From contig DYFG01000053.1 of NCBI GenBank assembly GCA_020725315.1, positions 1 to 10,190 on the forward strand: a stretch of DNA of 10,190 bases. Reading direction: 5' to 3'. The stretch's first letter is position 1. Every line of letters begins with the position of its first letter. Below the pieces are notes generated by a model that saw only the letters and a list, made by a program, of their open reading frames with translations, was not told the origin of the DNA and did not search any database. Positions 1-5,900 of the stretch are shown here, in pieces. The position numbers were made by a program, and so were the translations under genes. The DNA comes from Nitrosotalea sp. (GTDB lineage Archaea > Halobacteriota > Syntropharchaeia > Alkanophagales > Methanospirareceae).

Positions 1-55
1 GACCCCGAATAACGGGGCTCTGCCCCGTTGACCCCGAAAACCCTGTAAGGGTTTA
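1..55. repeat. 55-bp hairpin repeat, copy 1
   Basis: This GC-rich element matches positions 1336-1390 with a single mismatch (A at position 8, C in the other copy). It contains two perfect stem-loops with three-base loops: an 8-bp stem with a TCT loop at 11-29 (AACGGGGC / GCCCCGTT) and a 6-bp stem with a GTA loop at 39-53 (AACCCT / AGGGTT). The surrounding DNA is AT-rich, so the element stands out by composition. It may extend left of the window. I see no coding role; it resembles a dispersed intergenic palindromic element. Confidence 0.85.
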
Positions 56-151
56 AGCAACAACATGCTGAGAGGGGGTTCAGATTCCTTAAAGACCCCT
101 ACTTCTTCGCAGATAGTATGTTTTTGAAGAACGAATGCGAAGCATTTTGAT

Positions 152-170
152 CAAACTTTTTTAAAGTTTG
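152..170. repeat. AT-rich perfect hairpin
   Basis: CAAACTTT and AAAGTTTG form an 8-bp stem around a TTT loop. No gene abuts it on either side, so a terminator role is not obvious. It may be part of a longer dispersed intergenic element continuing from the repeat at 1-55. The rest of 56-386 holds no gene that I can support. Confidence 0.4.
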
Positions 171-386
171 TTGCTGAGATTGCTCGGTCGTGAGTATGAG
201 CAGATATACTGCACCAGTTATGGATAGGAACGCTTTTATAGGCTTCAATCGAAGAGAAGTAGCAATGCAAAGCGAATGCGGGAGAAGAAATGCGCTGTTA
301 GTCTATCTCATCTTCTTTTTCATGCGAAATCGTGACGAAAAGGGGGTAAAAAGAATGAAGCAAGACGTGATATGCCCATACGAATA

Positions 387-497
387 TTAACTTAGATGAT
401 ATACCTTATTTGATGGGTTCGTAGCTGAATAAAATTCAGAAAATAATATCTTTATAAGCTTGAAATGCGGAATATGGGTTTTATGTTTTGTATTCAT
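387..497 (-). CDS. possible small protein, 36 aa
   Basis: This short minus-strand frame begins MNTKHKTHIPHF and ends KVYHLS followed by TAA at 387-389. Its length alone would be unconvincing. The start at 497, however, is preceded at 9-nt spacing by a perfect Shine-Dalgarno sequence AGGAGGTGAT (507-516). That in turn lies just downstream of where a transcript from the TATA-like box at 541-548 should begin. The peptide has no signal peptide, transmembrane segment or motif I recognise. It lies about 145 nt downstream of the PaREP1-family gene, on the same strand. It could be a genuine small protein, a leader peptide, or the surviving 5' end of a truncated gene. I have no functional suggestion. 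Confidence 0.4.
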   Translation of the reverse strand: MNTKHKTHIPHFKLIKILFSEFYSATNPSNKVYHLS

Positions 498-506
498 TTT
501 TTCTAT

Positions 507-548
507 ATCACCTCCTAAGATCTTTCTTTAGAAAGCAAGCTTTTATAG
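507..548 (-). promoter_or_regulatory. TATA-like box plus consensus ribosome binding site
   Basis: Read on the minus strand, TATAAAAG occupies 541-548 and AGGAGGTGAT occupies 507-516, followed by ATG at 497-495. Archaeal initiation about 25 nt after the TATA box would place the transcript start near 518, just before the ribosome binding site. The arrangement matches the genes at 6378 and 6744 in this window. Confidence 0.5.
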
Positions 549-577
549 AAAAAGGTTTTCTTTCCGCTTTCCTTCCA

Positions 578-590
578 AGAAAAAAAATTC
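578..590 (-). terminator. T-tract, possible terminator of the PaREP1 gene
   Basis: On the minus strand there is a run of eight T residues (580-587), about 55 nt beyond the stop codon of the gene at 642-1136. Archaeal polymerase often terminates at such T-runs without a hairpin. The tract lies upstream of the TATA-like box of the small frame at 387-497, so the two could be separate transcripts. Confidence 0.3.
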
Positions 591-641
591 TACGCTTATA
601 AATTTTTCGCTTTTTATTTTAATTTTTACTTTCATTTTTCA

Positions 642-1136
642 TCACGAAATCCCCTTCAATTTAGTGATTAACTTCTCAATGTTTTCAGCTGCGATTTCTA
701 CGGTTTCTCGTTTCATCTCATTCTCATAGAAGTTTCGATGCAAGCTATTTGCAACATGAAACAACGTGGTGAAGTCTTTATCCCCACTCTCCATTGCAAG
801 CAGATTCACGAAAGACCATAAACCACCATGTTCTTCCAACTTTAAACCCCTTTTTGCCCCTATTCTCTTCACCGCAAGCGCTGATGCACCCCATAACTTC
901 TCAGATGTTTGCACCAAATCATCTTTCTCCAAAAATTCTTTCGCTTCATCAAAATATTTATCGCTCAGGGCTTGATAATGCTCAACAAGGTCCTTTGGAT
1001 CTAATTGTTCCCCCAATCCTTTAAATAATAGCTCGACTGCCAGCTCATCTGGTAGCAAATCAGTCTCCTCAGCCTTTTCCCTTAACATCCTTCCAAGCTT
1101 TTGCGGTAAGATAATAGAGGTAACTTCCGCTTCCAT
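642..1136 (-). CDS. PaREP1-family protein
   Basis: This 164-residue protein matches the archaeal PaREP1/PaREP8 family, named for repeated genes in Pyrobaculum. The diagnostic stretch lies at about residues 58-92: tyrosine-rich helix, then FLEKDDLVQTSEKLWGASA, close to the family pattern of 'YxxEAxxFLExGDxVQASEKLYxAA'. The N-terminus (1-48) reads like a short strand and helices often found before this domain. The rest is predicted helical, with no signal peptide or membrane segment. Function is not established; the helical fold resembles HEPN/TPR-like domains. No ribosome binding site precedes the ATG, and a TATA-like box centred about 38 nt upstream implies a short leader. The gene sits alone in AT-rich DNA between two copies of the 55-bp repeat, consistent with an accessory gene. 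Confidence 0.85.
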   Translation of the reverse strand: MEAEVTSIILPQKLGRMLREKAEETDLLPDELAVELLFKGLGEQLDPKDLVEHYQALSDKYFDEAKEFLEKDDLVQTSEKLWGASALAVKRIGAKRGLKLEEHGGLWSFVNLLAMESGDKDFTTLFHVANSLHRNFYENEMKRETVEIAAENIEKLITKLKGIS

Positions 1137-1167
1137 GATTATGTATTATCTTTGTATATTAATGACA

Positions 1168-1180
1168 ACATATAAATATT
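1168..1180 (-). promoter_or_regulatory. TATA-like box of the PaREP1 gene
   Basis: On the minus strand, AATATTTATATG ends about 34 nt before the ATG at 1136. Initiation about 25 nt downstream gives a leader of roughly 10 nt, which fits the absence of a ribosome binding site. Confidence 0.45.
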
Positions 1181-1264
1181 AACATCAAACGTTGCAACCA
1201 CCTATCCTGCGGATCAAATACCAAAATTCCAATGACAGAAATAGCGGAGAGTTCTTTGGTAAAA

Positions 1265-1278
1265 CTTTCTTTAGAAAG
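1265..1278. repeat. CTTTCTTTAGAAAG hairpin, second copy at 522-535
   Basis: The 14-mer CTTTCTTTAGAAAG forms a 5-bp stem with a TTTA loop. It occurs here and again at 522-535, on opposite sides of the PaREP1 gene. Both copies lie near a TGTTTTGTATT string (484-494 and 1282-1292), suggesting that a longer, degraded sequence is shared. Confidence 0.4.
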
Positions 1279-1319
1279 GTTTGTTTTGTATTTTGATTTT
1301 AGATATTTGGATTTGTTTC

Positions 1320-1401
1320 CGTGGGCTCTGCCCACGACCCCGCATAACGGGGCTCTGCCCCGTTGACCCCGAAAACCCTGTAAGGGTTTACCCTGTAAGG
1401 G
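1320..1401. repeat. 55-bp hairpin repeat, copy 2, with extra modules
   Basis: Positions 1336-1390 repeat 1-55 with one mismatch. This copy is longer at both ends. Upstream is a further stem-loop with a 7-bp stem and the same TCT loop (CGTGGGC / GCCCACG, 1320-1336). Downstream the CCCTGTAAGGG unit is repeated in tandem (1376-1386 and 1391-1401). The modular reuse of triloop hairpins suggests growth by unit duplication. It separates the PaREP1 segment from the transposase remnant. Confidence 0.8.
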
Positions 1402-1512
1402 CTTAATTTGGTGCTTAGGATTTGGAATTTTTGAGGTTAAAACCGGAAAAGAATTTTGTCCGGGATTTTCACGATTGAAACAATTGATGAATTTAGAGAA
1501 GTGTGGTGTTGA

Positions 1513-1909
1513 AAAGGAGGTTATTTCGGTGTGAATCTGCTCGTATATCTATCTGACAATGTTGAAATTCAGCCTCCGTGGTGTTCTTCGTAGAATCAAG
1601 GATTTCGCTTCCCACCTCAATTCTTTCGGCATCACTCCTAAGGGCATTCAGGATGCAATCCTTCGTGTAGGCGAAGCCTGTAAGAGCGCTTATTTCGCAA
1701 ATCTCCAGAAAATCAGAGATGCATCATGGAATTATATGGATGAAACGGGAATGCGGGTTCTCGGTAAAAACCATTGGCTCTGGACCTTCAGGACACCCGA
1801 CGATGAAGTGGTGGTAGTGATCAGACCGTCGAGGGGAGAGAACGTTTTGTGGGAAACCTTCGGAGAAGTGATTAACTGCGCAGGCGTTACCGATGGTTGG
1901 CGTGCTTAT
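1513..1909 (+). pseudogene. IS66-type transposase fragment, frameshifted
   Basis: Translated pieces match the central part of IS66-family DDE transposases. The first piece, from 1513, reads KGGYFGVNLLVYLSD. One extra base near 1558 shifts the frame, after which MLKFSLRGVLRRIKDF continues to 1909. The catalytic-core landmarks are present: YMDETG (first catalytic Asp), GKNHWLWTF, and VTDGWRAY (second catalytic Asp) at about 1886-1909. The N-terminal zinc-binding and helical part and the C-terminal third with the catalytic Glu are missing. Homology stops at about 1909, where a receiver-domain remnant begins in another frame. A nearby inverted repeat (CCGGA / TCCGG, 1443-1463) could be unrelated. 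It is not functional as it stands. Confidence 0.8.
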
Positions 1910-2305
1910 AGCATCTTCCGGGAAGGATGCGATTAAAAAAGCCGCGGAGACACGTCCGGATTTAGTGCTGATGGCTATCGTGCTTGAAGGTGATATGGAC
2001 GGCATAGCGGCTGCAGAACAAATCCGTGCCCGGTTCGATATTCGGTGATATATCTCACTGCTCATGCTGATGATACAACAGTGCAGCGAGCAAAGATGAC
2101 CGCGCCTTATGGCTATTTGCTCAAACCGTTCAACGAAAGGGAATTACACGCTGCCATCGAGATGGCTCTTTACAGGCACATGATGGAGAGAGAAGTAACC
2201 CCCTCCACTGAAAATCCAGAACTTGATCGTGCGCTCAAGGAGTTGGTGAAGAGAGGAGGGGTGAATGCTGCTGCGGTGATCTCAAAGGACGGCGTGATGG
2301 TTAAT
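1908..2305 (+). pseudogene. response-regulator receiver fragment, broken
   Basis: Reading from about 1908 gives IASSGKDAIKKAAETRPDLV, then LMAIVLEGDMDGIAAAEQIR, a CheY-like receiver lacking its first strand and the acidic Mg-binding pair. A one-base loss near 2043 puts a stop after RFDI. The next frame resumes with VIYLTAHADD and YGYLLKPFNERELHAAIEM, the conserved Thr and Lys regions. The phosphoacceptor Asp of the usual LVLMDIVL is Ala here (codon 1974-1976). After the receiver comes LDRALKELVKRGGVNAAAV and a few more residues, which resemble the start of a Roadblock/LC7 domain. That similarity ends near 2305, where the tail runs into the 3' end of the convergent gene. The fragment is fused to transposase sequence at its 5' side and truncated at its 3' side. 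Confidence 0.8.
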
Positions 2306-2309
2306 TTTT

Positions 2310-3008
2310 TTATCTATAAATCCGCGGATACTTATGCCTTTGTACATCATCCCAGTCAGTAGTGGCATTTACTATTGAATTCCAAAACTTTGGTTTTTGC
2401 AATATCTCCTGCATCATTACATGCCGCTCGCCGAAGTGAGTGATCAAACTCTCTCTCATCATTTTATAATTCGCTTCGCTTCCCCTTTCCCCACTCCCCT
2501 TCAGCTTCACGGTGATGGATGTAGCACGTCGAGCAACATCTTCCACTACTAACCCTTTGTTCTCGGCGAGGAAACAAGCGGCAAGTTTCGCGACGAACTC
2601 CGCCTGCATTCGTTCCCCGGATACCTGAATCGTTGCTTCCTTAGGATCTCGGTCATCATCTGCATCCACTTGAATATCCACAGCGAAGCCTATATCCGCG
2701 ATATCTGCAAGGTCTGACACGGATTCGAGAGCATGAATCTCCTCTAAAGATCCAATCGCAATCTCGTCTGGAAGACATGCATTTGTATACCTGAGAAACC
2801 AGTTCAGCATCATATTCGGAATGCATATACCTTTAATTCTCCTTTCCACCCTCGTCGCCTCTTCAAGACTGCCAAATTTCCTCTGCATGGAATGAGTGAA
2901 CTCTATGATCTCCCGGATCGCTGCAATGAGGTTCCCTCCGTGTTTCTCCACTATTCTCTCTATTCTCTTCACATCTTCATCATACAACGAGATATTCTTC
3001 CGTATCAT
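2310..3008 (-). CDS. hypothetical protein with ribbon-helix-helix-like N-terminus
   Basis: The protein has 232 residues. Residues 1-37 (MIRKNISLYDEDVKRIERI, then GGNLIAAIREIIEF) have the strand-helix-helix pattern of ribbon-helix-helix DNA-binding proteins, including the 'N-x-x-AAIRE' second helix. Residues 38-232 form a mixed alpha/beta region that I cannot assign. It has an acidic stretch (DIQVDADDDRDPKEA, 111-125), an amphipathic helix (133-150) and a strand reading TSITVKLKG (163-171). There is no signal peptide or membrane segment, so it should be cytoplasmic. A sequence-specific regulator with a ligand or oligomerisation domain is plausible but is inference. The gene is divergent from the sugar cluster at 3203, so it could regulate that cluster. 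Its 3' end meets the broken receiver remnant. Confidence 0.75.
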   Translation of the reverse strand: MIRKNISLYDEDVKRIERIVEKHGGNLIAAIREIIEFTHSMQRKFGSLEEATRVERRIKGICIPNMMLNWFLRYTNACLPDEIAIGSLEEIHALESVSDLADIADIGFAVDIQVDADDDRDPKEATIQVSGERMQAEFVAKLAACFLAENKGLVVEDVARRATSITVKLKGSGERGSEANYKMMRESLITHFGERHVMMQEILQKPKFWNSIVNATTDWDDVQRHKYPRIYR

Positions 3009-3040
3009 CTTGTATCTACATATAAATGTTGGACATTATT

Positions 3041-3050
3041 GTATAAAAAT
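3041..3050 (-). promoter_or_regulatory. TATA-like box of the ribbon-helix-helix gene
   Basis: The minus-strand sequence ATTTTTATAC is centred about 38 nt before the ATG at 3008, the same spacing as for the PaREP1 gene. No ribosome binding site lies between, suggesting a very short leader. A second AT-rich string (CATTTATATG, near 3020-3029) is too close to the start to be the TATA box of this gene. Confidence 0.4.
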
Positions 3051-3125
3051 ATCAAACATTTATTCCTACTAAGTAGCACAATCAACTAAATTTATGCTAA
3101 TTATTGCACAAACACTCTCAAATCT

Positions 3126-3134
3126 CTTTTTAAG
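3126..3134 (+). promoter_or_regulatory. possible TATA-like box for the sugar cluster
   Basis: CTTTTTAAG lies about 72 nt before the ATG at 3203 in the divergent intergenic region, giving a leader of roughly 45 nt. It is a weaker match than the boxes of neighbouring genes and is the best candidate I see. Confidence 0.25.
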
Positions 3135-3202
3135 CGTGCTATGACTTACATCACTCTCAAACACAGAAGTAAAGGAATAAAAGGGAAGGTGAAGAAAAAG
3201 AA

Positions 3203-4048
3203 ATGAAAACGGTAATTCTTGCTGGGGGTTTTGGAACAAGGCTCCGTCCGCTCACGTTCACGAAGCCGAAGCCAATGATCCCATTAGTGAATAAACCAGT
3301 GATTGAGCATGTGGTTGATTATCTGGTCTCACATGGATTGCCCGATATCGTAGTAACTACAACATTCTTACGGGAGATGATCGTGGAGCACTTCAGGTAT
3401 AGAGAAGATGCACACCTCTCATATCCACCAGAGCCCTATCCGCTTGGAACCGCGGGCTCGGTGAAGAATGCGGGATTAGATAGAGATGATGAACCGTTCG
3501 TGGTGATACAGAGCGATAATATCACCGATATGAACCTGCGTGGCTTAATAGATTTTCATTACGAAGCCGGAGGGTTGGTAACCATCGCTTTAACGCAGGT
3601 CGAAGACCCATGGAACTACGGTATCGCGCAGCTCGAAGGTAATGGCTGCATTGAGCGATTCCACGAGAAACCTGATAAGGGGGAGTGTTTCAGTAATCTG
3701 GCAAGCACGGGGATATACGTGGTGGATCCGAAGGCGATGGAATTTGTGCCTGAAAAGATACCTTTCGACTTTGCAAAGGACCTCTTTCATCTGCTCCATG
3801 TGAAAGCGAAAGGCAGGATGTTCGGATATGAGATAGATGCAGACAATTTCTGGGCAGATGTAGGTCAGCCTGAAGGGTATCTGAAAGCGATAGAGTATCA
3901 CCTCAGGGAGGGCTGCAACGATTTCGCTGCCTGGATACGAGATGTCTTCAGGGATCGGGAACTTGCAGAGGAGGTTGCGGAGATGGAATGGTGGTGGCCG
4001 CGAAAAAAAATGATCAGCAGGATATTGAAGCGAATAAGTGAAGGATAG
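3203..4048 (+). CDS. sugar-phosphate nucleotidyltransferase
   Basis: This 281-residue protein should condense a nucleoside triphosphate with a sugar 1-phosphate to give an NDP-sugar and pyrophosphate, supplying a glycosyl donor. The signature loop LAGGFGTRLRPLT is at 6-18, with KPKPM at 21-25. LGTAGSVK (81-88) binds the base. The first metal-site Asp is D105 in an unusual QSDN context (usually GD), and the second is D219 in FWADVGQPEGY. The EKP (155-157) and STGIYV (168-173) motifs are also present. There is no left-handed beta-helix acyltransferase domain. Instead the tail (about 231-262) reads EYHLREGCNDFAAWIRDVF, resembling the small proteins encoded nearby. A good ribosome binding site (GGAAGGTGA) precedes the ATG. 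The nucleotide and sugar cannot be told from sequence. The next gene begins about 30 nt after the stop. Confidence 0.9.
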   Translation: MKTVILAGGFGTRLRPLTFTKPKPMIPLVNKPVIEHVVDYLVSHGLPDIVVTTTFLREMIVEHFRYREDAHLSYPPEPYPLGTAGSVKNAGLDRDDEPFVVIQSDNITDMNLRGLIDFHYEAGGLVTIALTQVEDPWNYGIAQLEGNGCIERFHEKPDKGECFSNLASTGIYVVDPKAMEFVPEKIPFDFAKDLFHLLHVKAKGRMFGYEIDADNFWADVGQPEGYLKAIEYHLREGCNDFAAWIRDVFRDRELAEEVAEMEWWWPRKKMISRILKRISEG

Positions 4049-4079
4049 ATGCAGCATGTCAATCCAAGGTGATACGGAA

Positions 4080-4403
4080 ATGAAGAGGAAGATTGTGAGA
4101 AGAATAAAAGAGAAGAAAGAGGCGATGTCAAGGCTTTCCGCGAGTTTATTCGAGCCAGTGGGAAAGGATCCCTATTACCTGAATCGAGGTAACGGGAGCA
4201 TAGCGATAAGAAACCTGAGGGATTTGAGGGATAACCTCGATGCATTTAGCAGGGAGGAAGAGGCTCGCTGGCTTGCATCGTGGTTAGAATACTTGGGCGA
4301 TAACGAGATCGCGACCCGGATAAGAGCACGACCGGAAAGGTTCAAGGAAATTATTATGGAGCGATGTAATGAGTTGAGTGAGTTTTACTCACCAAATAAA
4401 TGA
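4080..4403 (+). CDS. small DUF5752-like protein, paralog 1
   Basis: This 107-residue protein is strongly basic at the N-terminus (MKRKIVRRIKEKKEA). Its core reads DPYYLNRGN...IAIRNLRDLRDNLD...WLASWLEYLGDNEIATRI. The core aligns closely with the protein at 5524-5862, and its pattern recalls DUF5752, a family I remember beside archaeal glycosyltransferases; that assignment is unverified. I chose ATG 4080 because AGGTGAT (4066-4072) sits 7 nt upstream. A GTG at 4038, overlapping the previous stop, and an ATG at 4056 are less well supported. The stop overlaps an ATG (ATGA at 4400-4403) and the glycosyltransferase remnant starts at 4405, so the genes were probably cotranslated. The function is unknown; a partner or regulator of a sugar enzyme is inferred from context only. 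Confidence 0.7.
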   Translation: MKRKIVRRIKEKKEAMSRLSASLFEPVGKDPYYLNRGNGSIAIRNLRDLRDNLDAFSREEEARWLASWLEYLGDNEIATRIRARPERFKEIIMERCNELSEFYSPNK

Positions 4404-4404
4404 G

Positions 4405-5440
4405 ATGAGAATAGCATTGTTGAGCTGGGAATCCCTGCATTCAATTGGTGCACTACCACCGCTGCCCGTTTGATTTGAATCCCAATTTCATCGCTGAGAT
4501 GAACAACATGTGCCACTCCTTCGCGTACCACTTCTTCCAGACTGAGAACGTATCAGGCACCTTTGATATCATCCATGGACACGACTGGATGACCGCAAAT
4601 GCACTCGCGGAGATACGGAATGCAAGGAATAAGCGGACGGTGTTCACGCTCCACTCAACCGAATATGGACGATGTGGGAACGTTTTTCATGGAGGGCAAT
4701 CGAGAGAGATAAGAAACTTGGAATGGTATGGCGGATTCGTCGCTGATAAAATCATCACCACTTCAGAAACGATAAAGAAGGAAGCGAAGTGGATATACAA
4801 CTTCGAGGACTGGAAATTAGCAATGATCCCGAATGGCGTCTCGCTCTATAAGTTTAACGGGTTTATCGACCCCTGGAGCGTGAAGAAGTGGCATAACGTC
4901 GGCGTTTGGGACCCCGTCTGCCTATTTGTCGGGCGGATGGTCGTCCAGAAAGGAGCGGATTTGCTCCTGGAGGCAATCCCCTCGGTTTTAGCTGAGTTCC
5001 CTAATGCGAAGTTCTTTTTTATCGGTGACGGCCACATGAGACGAGGGTTGGAACATAGAGCCCGGCAGCTCGGCGTCCCGCGTGCATGCAGATTCCTCGG
5101 TTATGTTCTGGAGAGCGACCTCGTCAATTTCTACAAGGCATGCGATATGGTCTGTGTACCTTCAAGGAACGAGCCTTTTGGAATCGTTGCGTTGGAGGCA
5201 TGGGCTGCTGGTAAGCCAATCGTGGTAACGCATAACGGCTTTGATTACGTCTGGCACGATGTCAACGGGCTGAAGGTGTATGACTATCCAAATTCAATTG
5301 CCTGGGGGATAAAGAGTCTATTGGGCAATTTAGGAAAGGCGAATTGGATGGGCGCGAATGGGAGAAGAACTGCAGAGGGATTCTCATGGGATAATATCGC
5401 ACGAATGACGATGGGCGTATACGAGGAGATTTTGAGATAA
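4405..5440 (+). pseudogene. GT4 glycosyltransferase with internal deletion
   Basis: The start at 4405 reads MRIALLSWESLHSI, the normal opening of a GT4 subfamily that continues with a Gly-Gly loop, about 40 residues, and then GVHYHRCPFDLNPN. Here LHSI (to 4446) is joined directly to VHYHRCPFDLNPN in another frame (from 4448). Roughly 40 codons are therefore missing and the frame is lost, and the MRI frame stops within about ten codons. The downstream part is open for about 330 codons to 5440. It keeps IIHGHDWMTA, HSTEYGRCGN, PNGVSLYKF, LFVGRMVVQKG (Arg and Lys phosphate ligands) and NEPFGIVALEAW (E-x7-E). An initiation at TTG 4445 has no ribosome binding site. It is probably inactive, since the donor/acceptor-binding Gly loop is gone, unless a frameshift rescues a shortened enzyme or the assembly is wrong. 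Confidence 0.75.
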
Positions 5441-5455
5441 GCACTATCAGAATAA

Positions 5456-5463
5456 TTTTATAC
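5456..5463 (+). promoter_or_regulatory. TATA-like box before paralog 2
   Basis: TTTTATAC lies 43-50 nt before ATG 5506 and about 61-68 nt before ATG 5524. It would start a transcript near 5485, separating this gene from the broken glycosyltransferase upstream. Confidence 0.4.
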
Positions 5464-5523
5464 TCTTGTTACAGATGTAGATACAGCATAGTAATAAATT
5501 AAGGGATGAGAAGGCGAGAGGTT

Positions 5524-5862
5524 ATGGCACAGAAGAAGAAAAGGAAATGGGATCCAATAAAGAGGAAATGGACGGAGGAAGTGGGGACGGAGGAACAGAC
5601 AAAAGCAGAGATTGCCATCTGCCTGTTGAGGCCTGCCGATAAGAACCCGTATTATCTGTTCAGGGGCACTGATTGTATCGGTATAAACAACCTAACAGAG
5701 TTGAAGGACCGAATTGATATGTTCATGGAAGACGAAGCGGAGTGGGTAGCATCGTGGATAGAATATCTGGGCGATAAAGAAACTGCGGATAAGATTAGAG
5801 CATCACCGAGCAACTTCAAGAGAATCATCATCGAGCGATACAAAGAGCTGAGTGCTTTTTAA
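5524..5862 (+). CDS. small DUF5752-like protein, paralog 2
   Basis: The protein has 112 residues from ATG 5524 (118 from ATG 5506). I prefer 5524 because GGCGAGAGG lies just before it and the protein then opens MAQKKKRKWDPIKRKW, a compact basic tail; 5506 has no ribosome binding site. The core (NPYYLFRGT...IGINNLTELKDRID...WVASWIEYLGDKETADKI...FKRIIIERYKELSAF) matches the protein at 4080-4403 nearly throughout, so the two are duplicates. They diverge mainly in the Lys/Arg-rich N-terminal 20-30 residues. No membrane segment or catalytic motif is visible. The core resembles the tail of the nucleotidyltransferase at 3203-4048. The function is unknown; the association with a sugar-nucleotide cluster is the only clue. 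Confidence 0.7.
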   Translation: MAQKKKRKWDPIKRKWTEEVGTEEQTKAEIAICLLRPADKNPYYLFRGTDCIGINNLTELKDRIDMFMEDEAEWVASWIEYLGDKETADKIRASPSNFKRIIIERYKELSAF

Positions 5863-5900
5863 GCGGAAGGGCTGGTCACTGAGGAAAAAAGCTCAGACTC

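Noticed and set aside
190..390. 66-codon plus-strand open frame with a hydrophobic middle (YLIFFF).
   Set aside because: It has no ribosome binding site, the composition follows AT-rich intergenic DNA, and it lies opposite the better-supported start at 497.
1..1401. Hairpin repeats considered as a CRISPR array.
   Set aside because: There are only two full copies, 1.3 kb apart, with no regularly spaced units and no cas genes.
1443..1463. Imperfect palindrome CCGGA ... TCCGG as a possible IS66 terminal repeat.
   Set aside because: No matching partner was found on the other side of the transposase fragment, and its 3' side is a recombination junction.
1514..1533. AAGGAGGT followed at 9 nt by GTG, like a translation start.
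   Set aside because: In the transposase frame it encodes K-G-G-Y-F-G, continuous with IS66-like sequence, and the frame from the GTG stops soon after the frameshift, so the match is likely chance.
1724..2065. Long minus-strand frame over the transposase/receiver remnants.
   Set aside because: It is antisense to recognisable coding sequence and has no plausible protein features or start signals.
3590..4245. Two long minus-strand frames opposite the nucleotidyltransferase and small gene.
   Set aside because: They mirror the codon structure of well-supported plus-strand genes; the Ser/Leu/Phe-rich translations are typical of antisense shadows.
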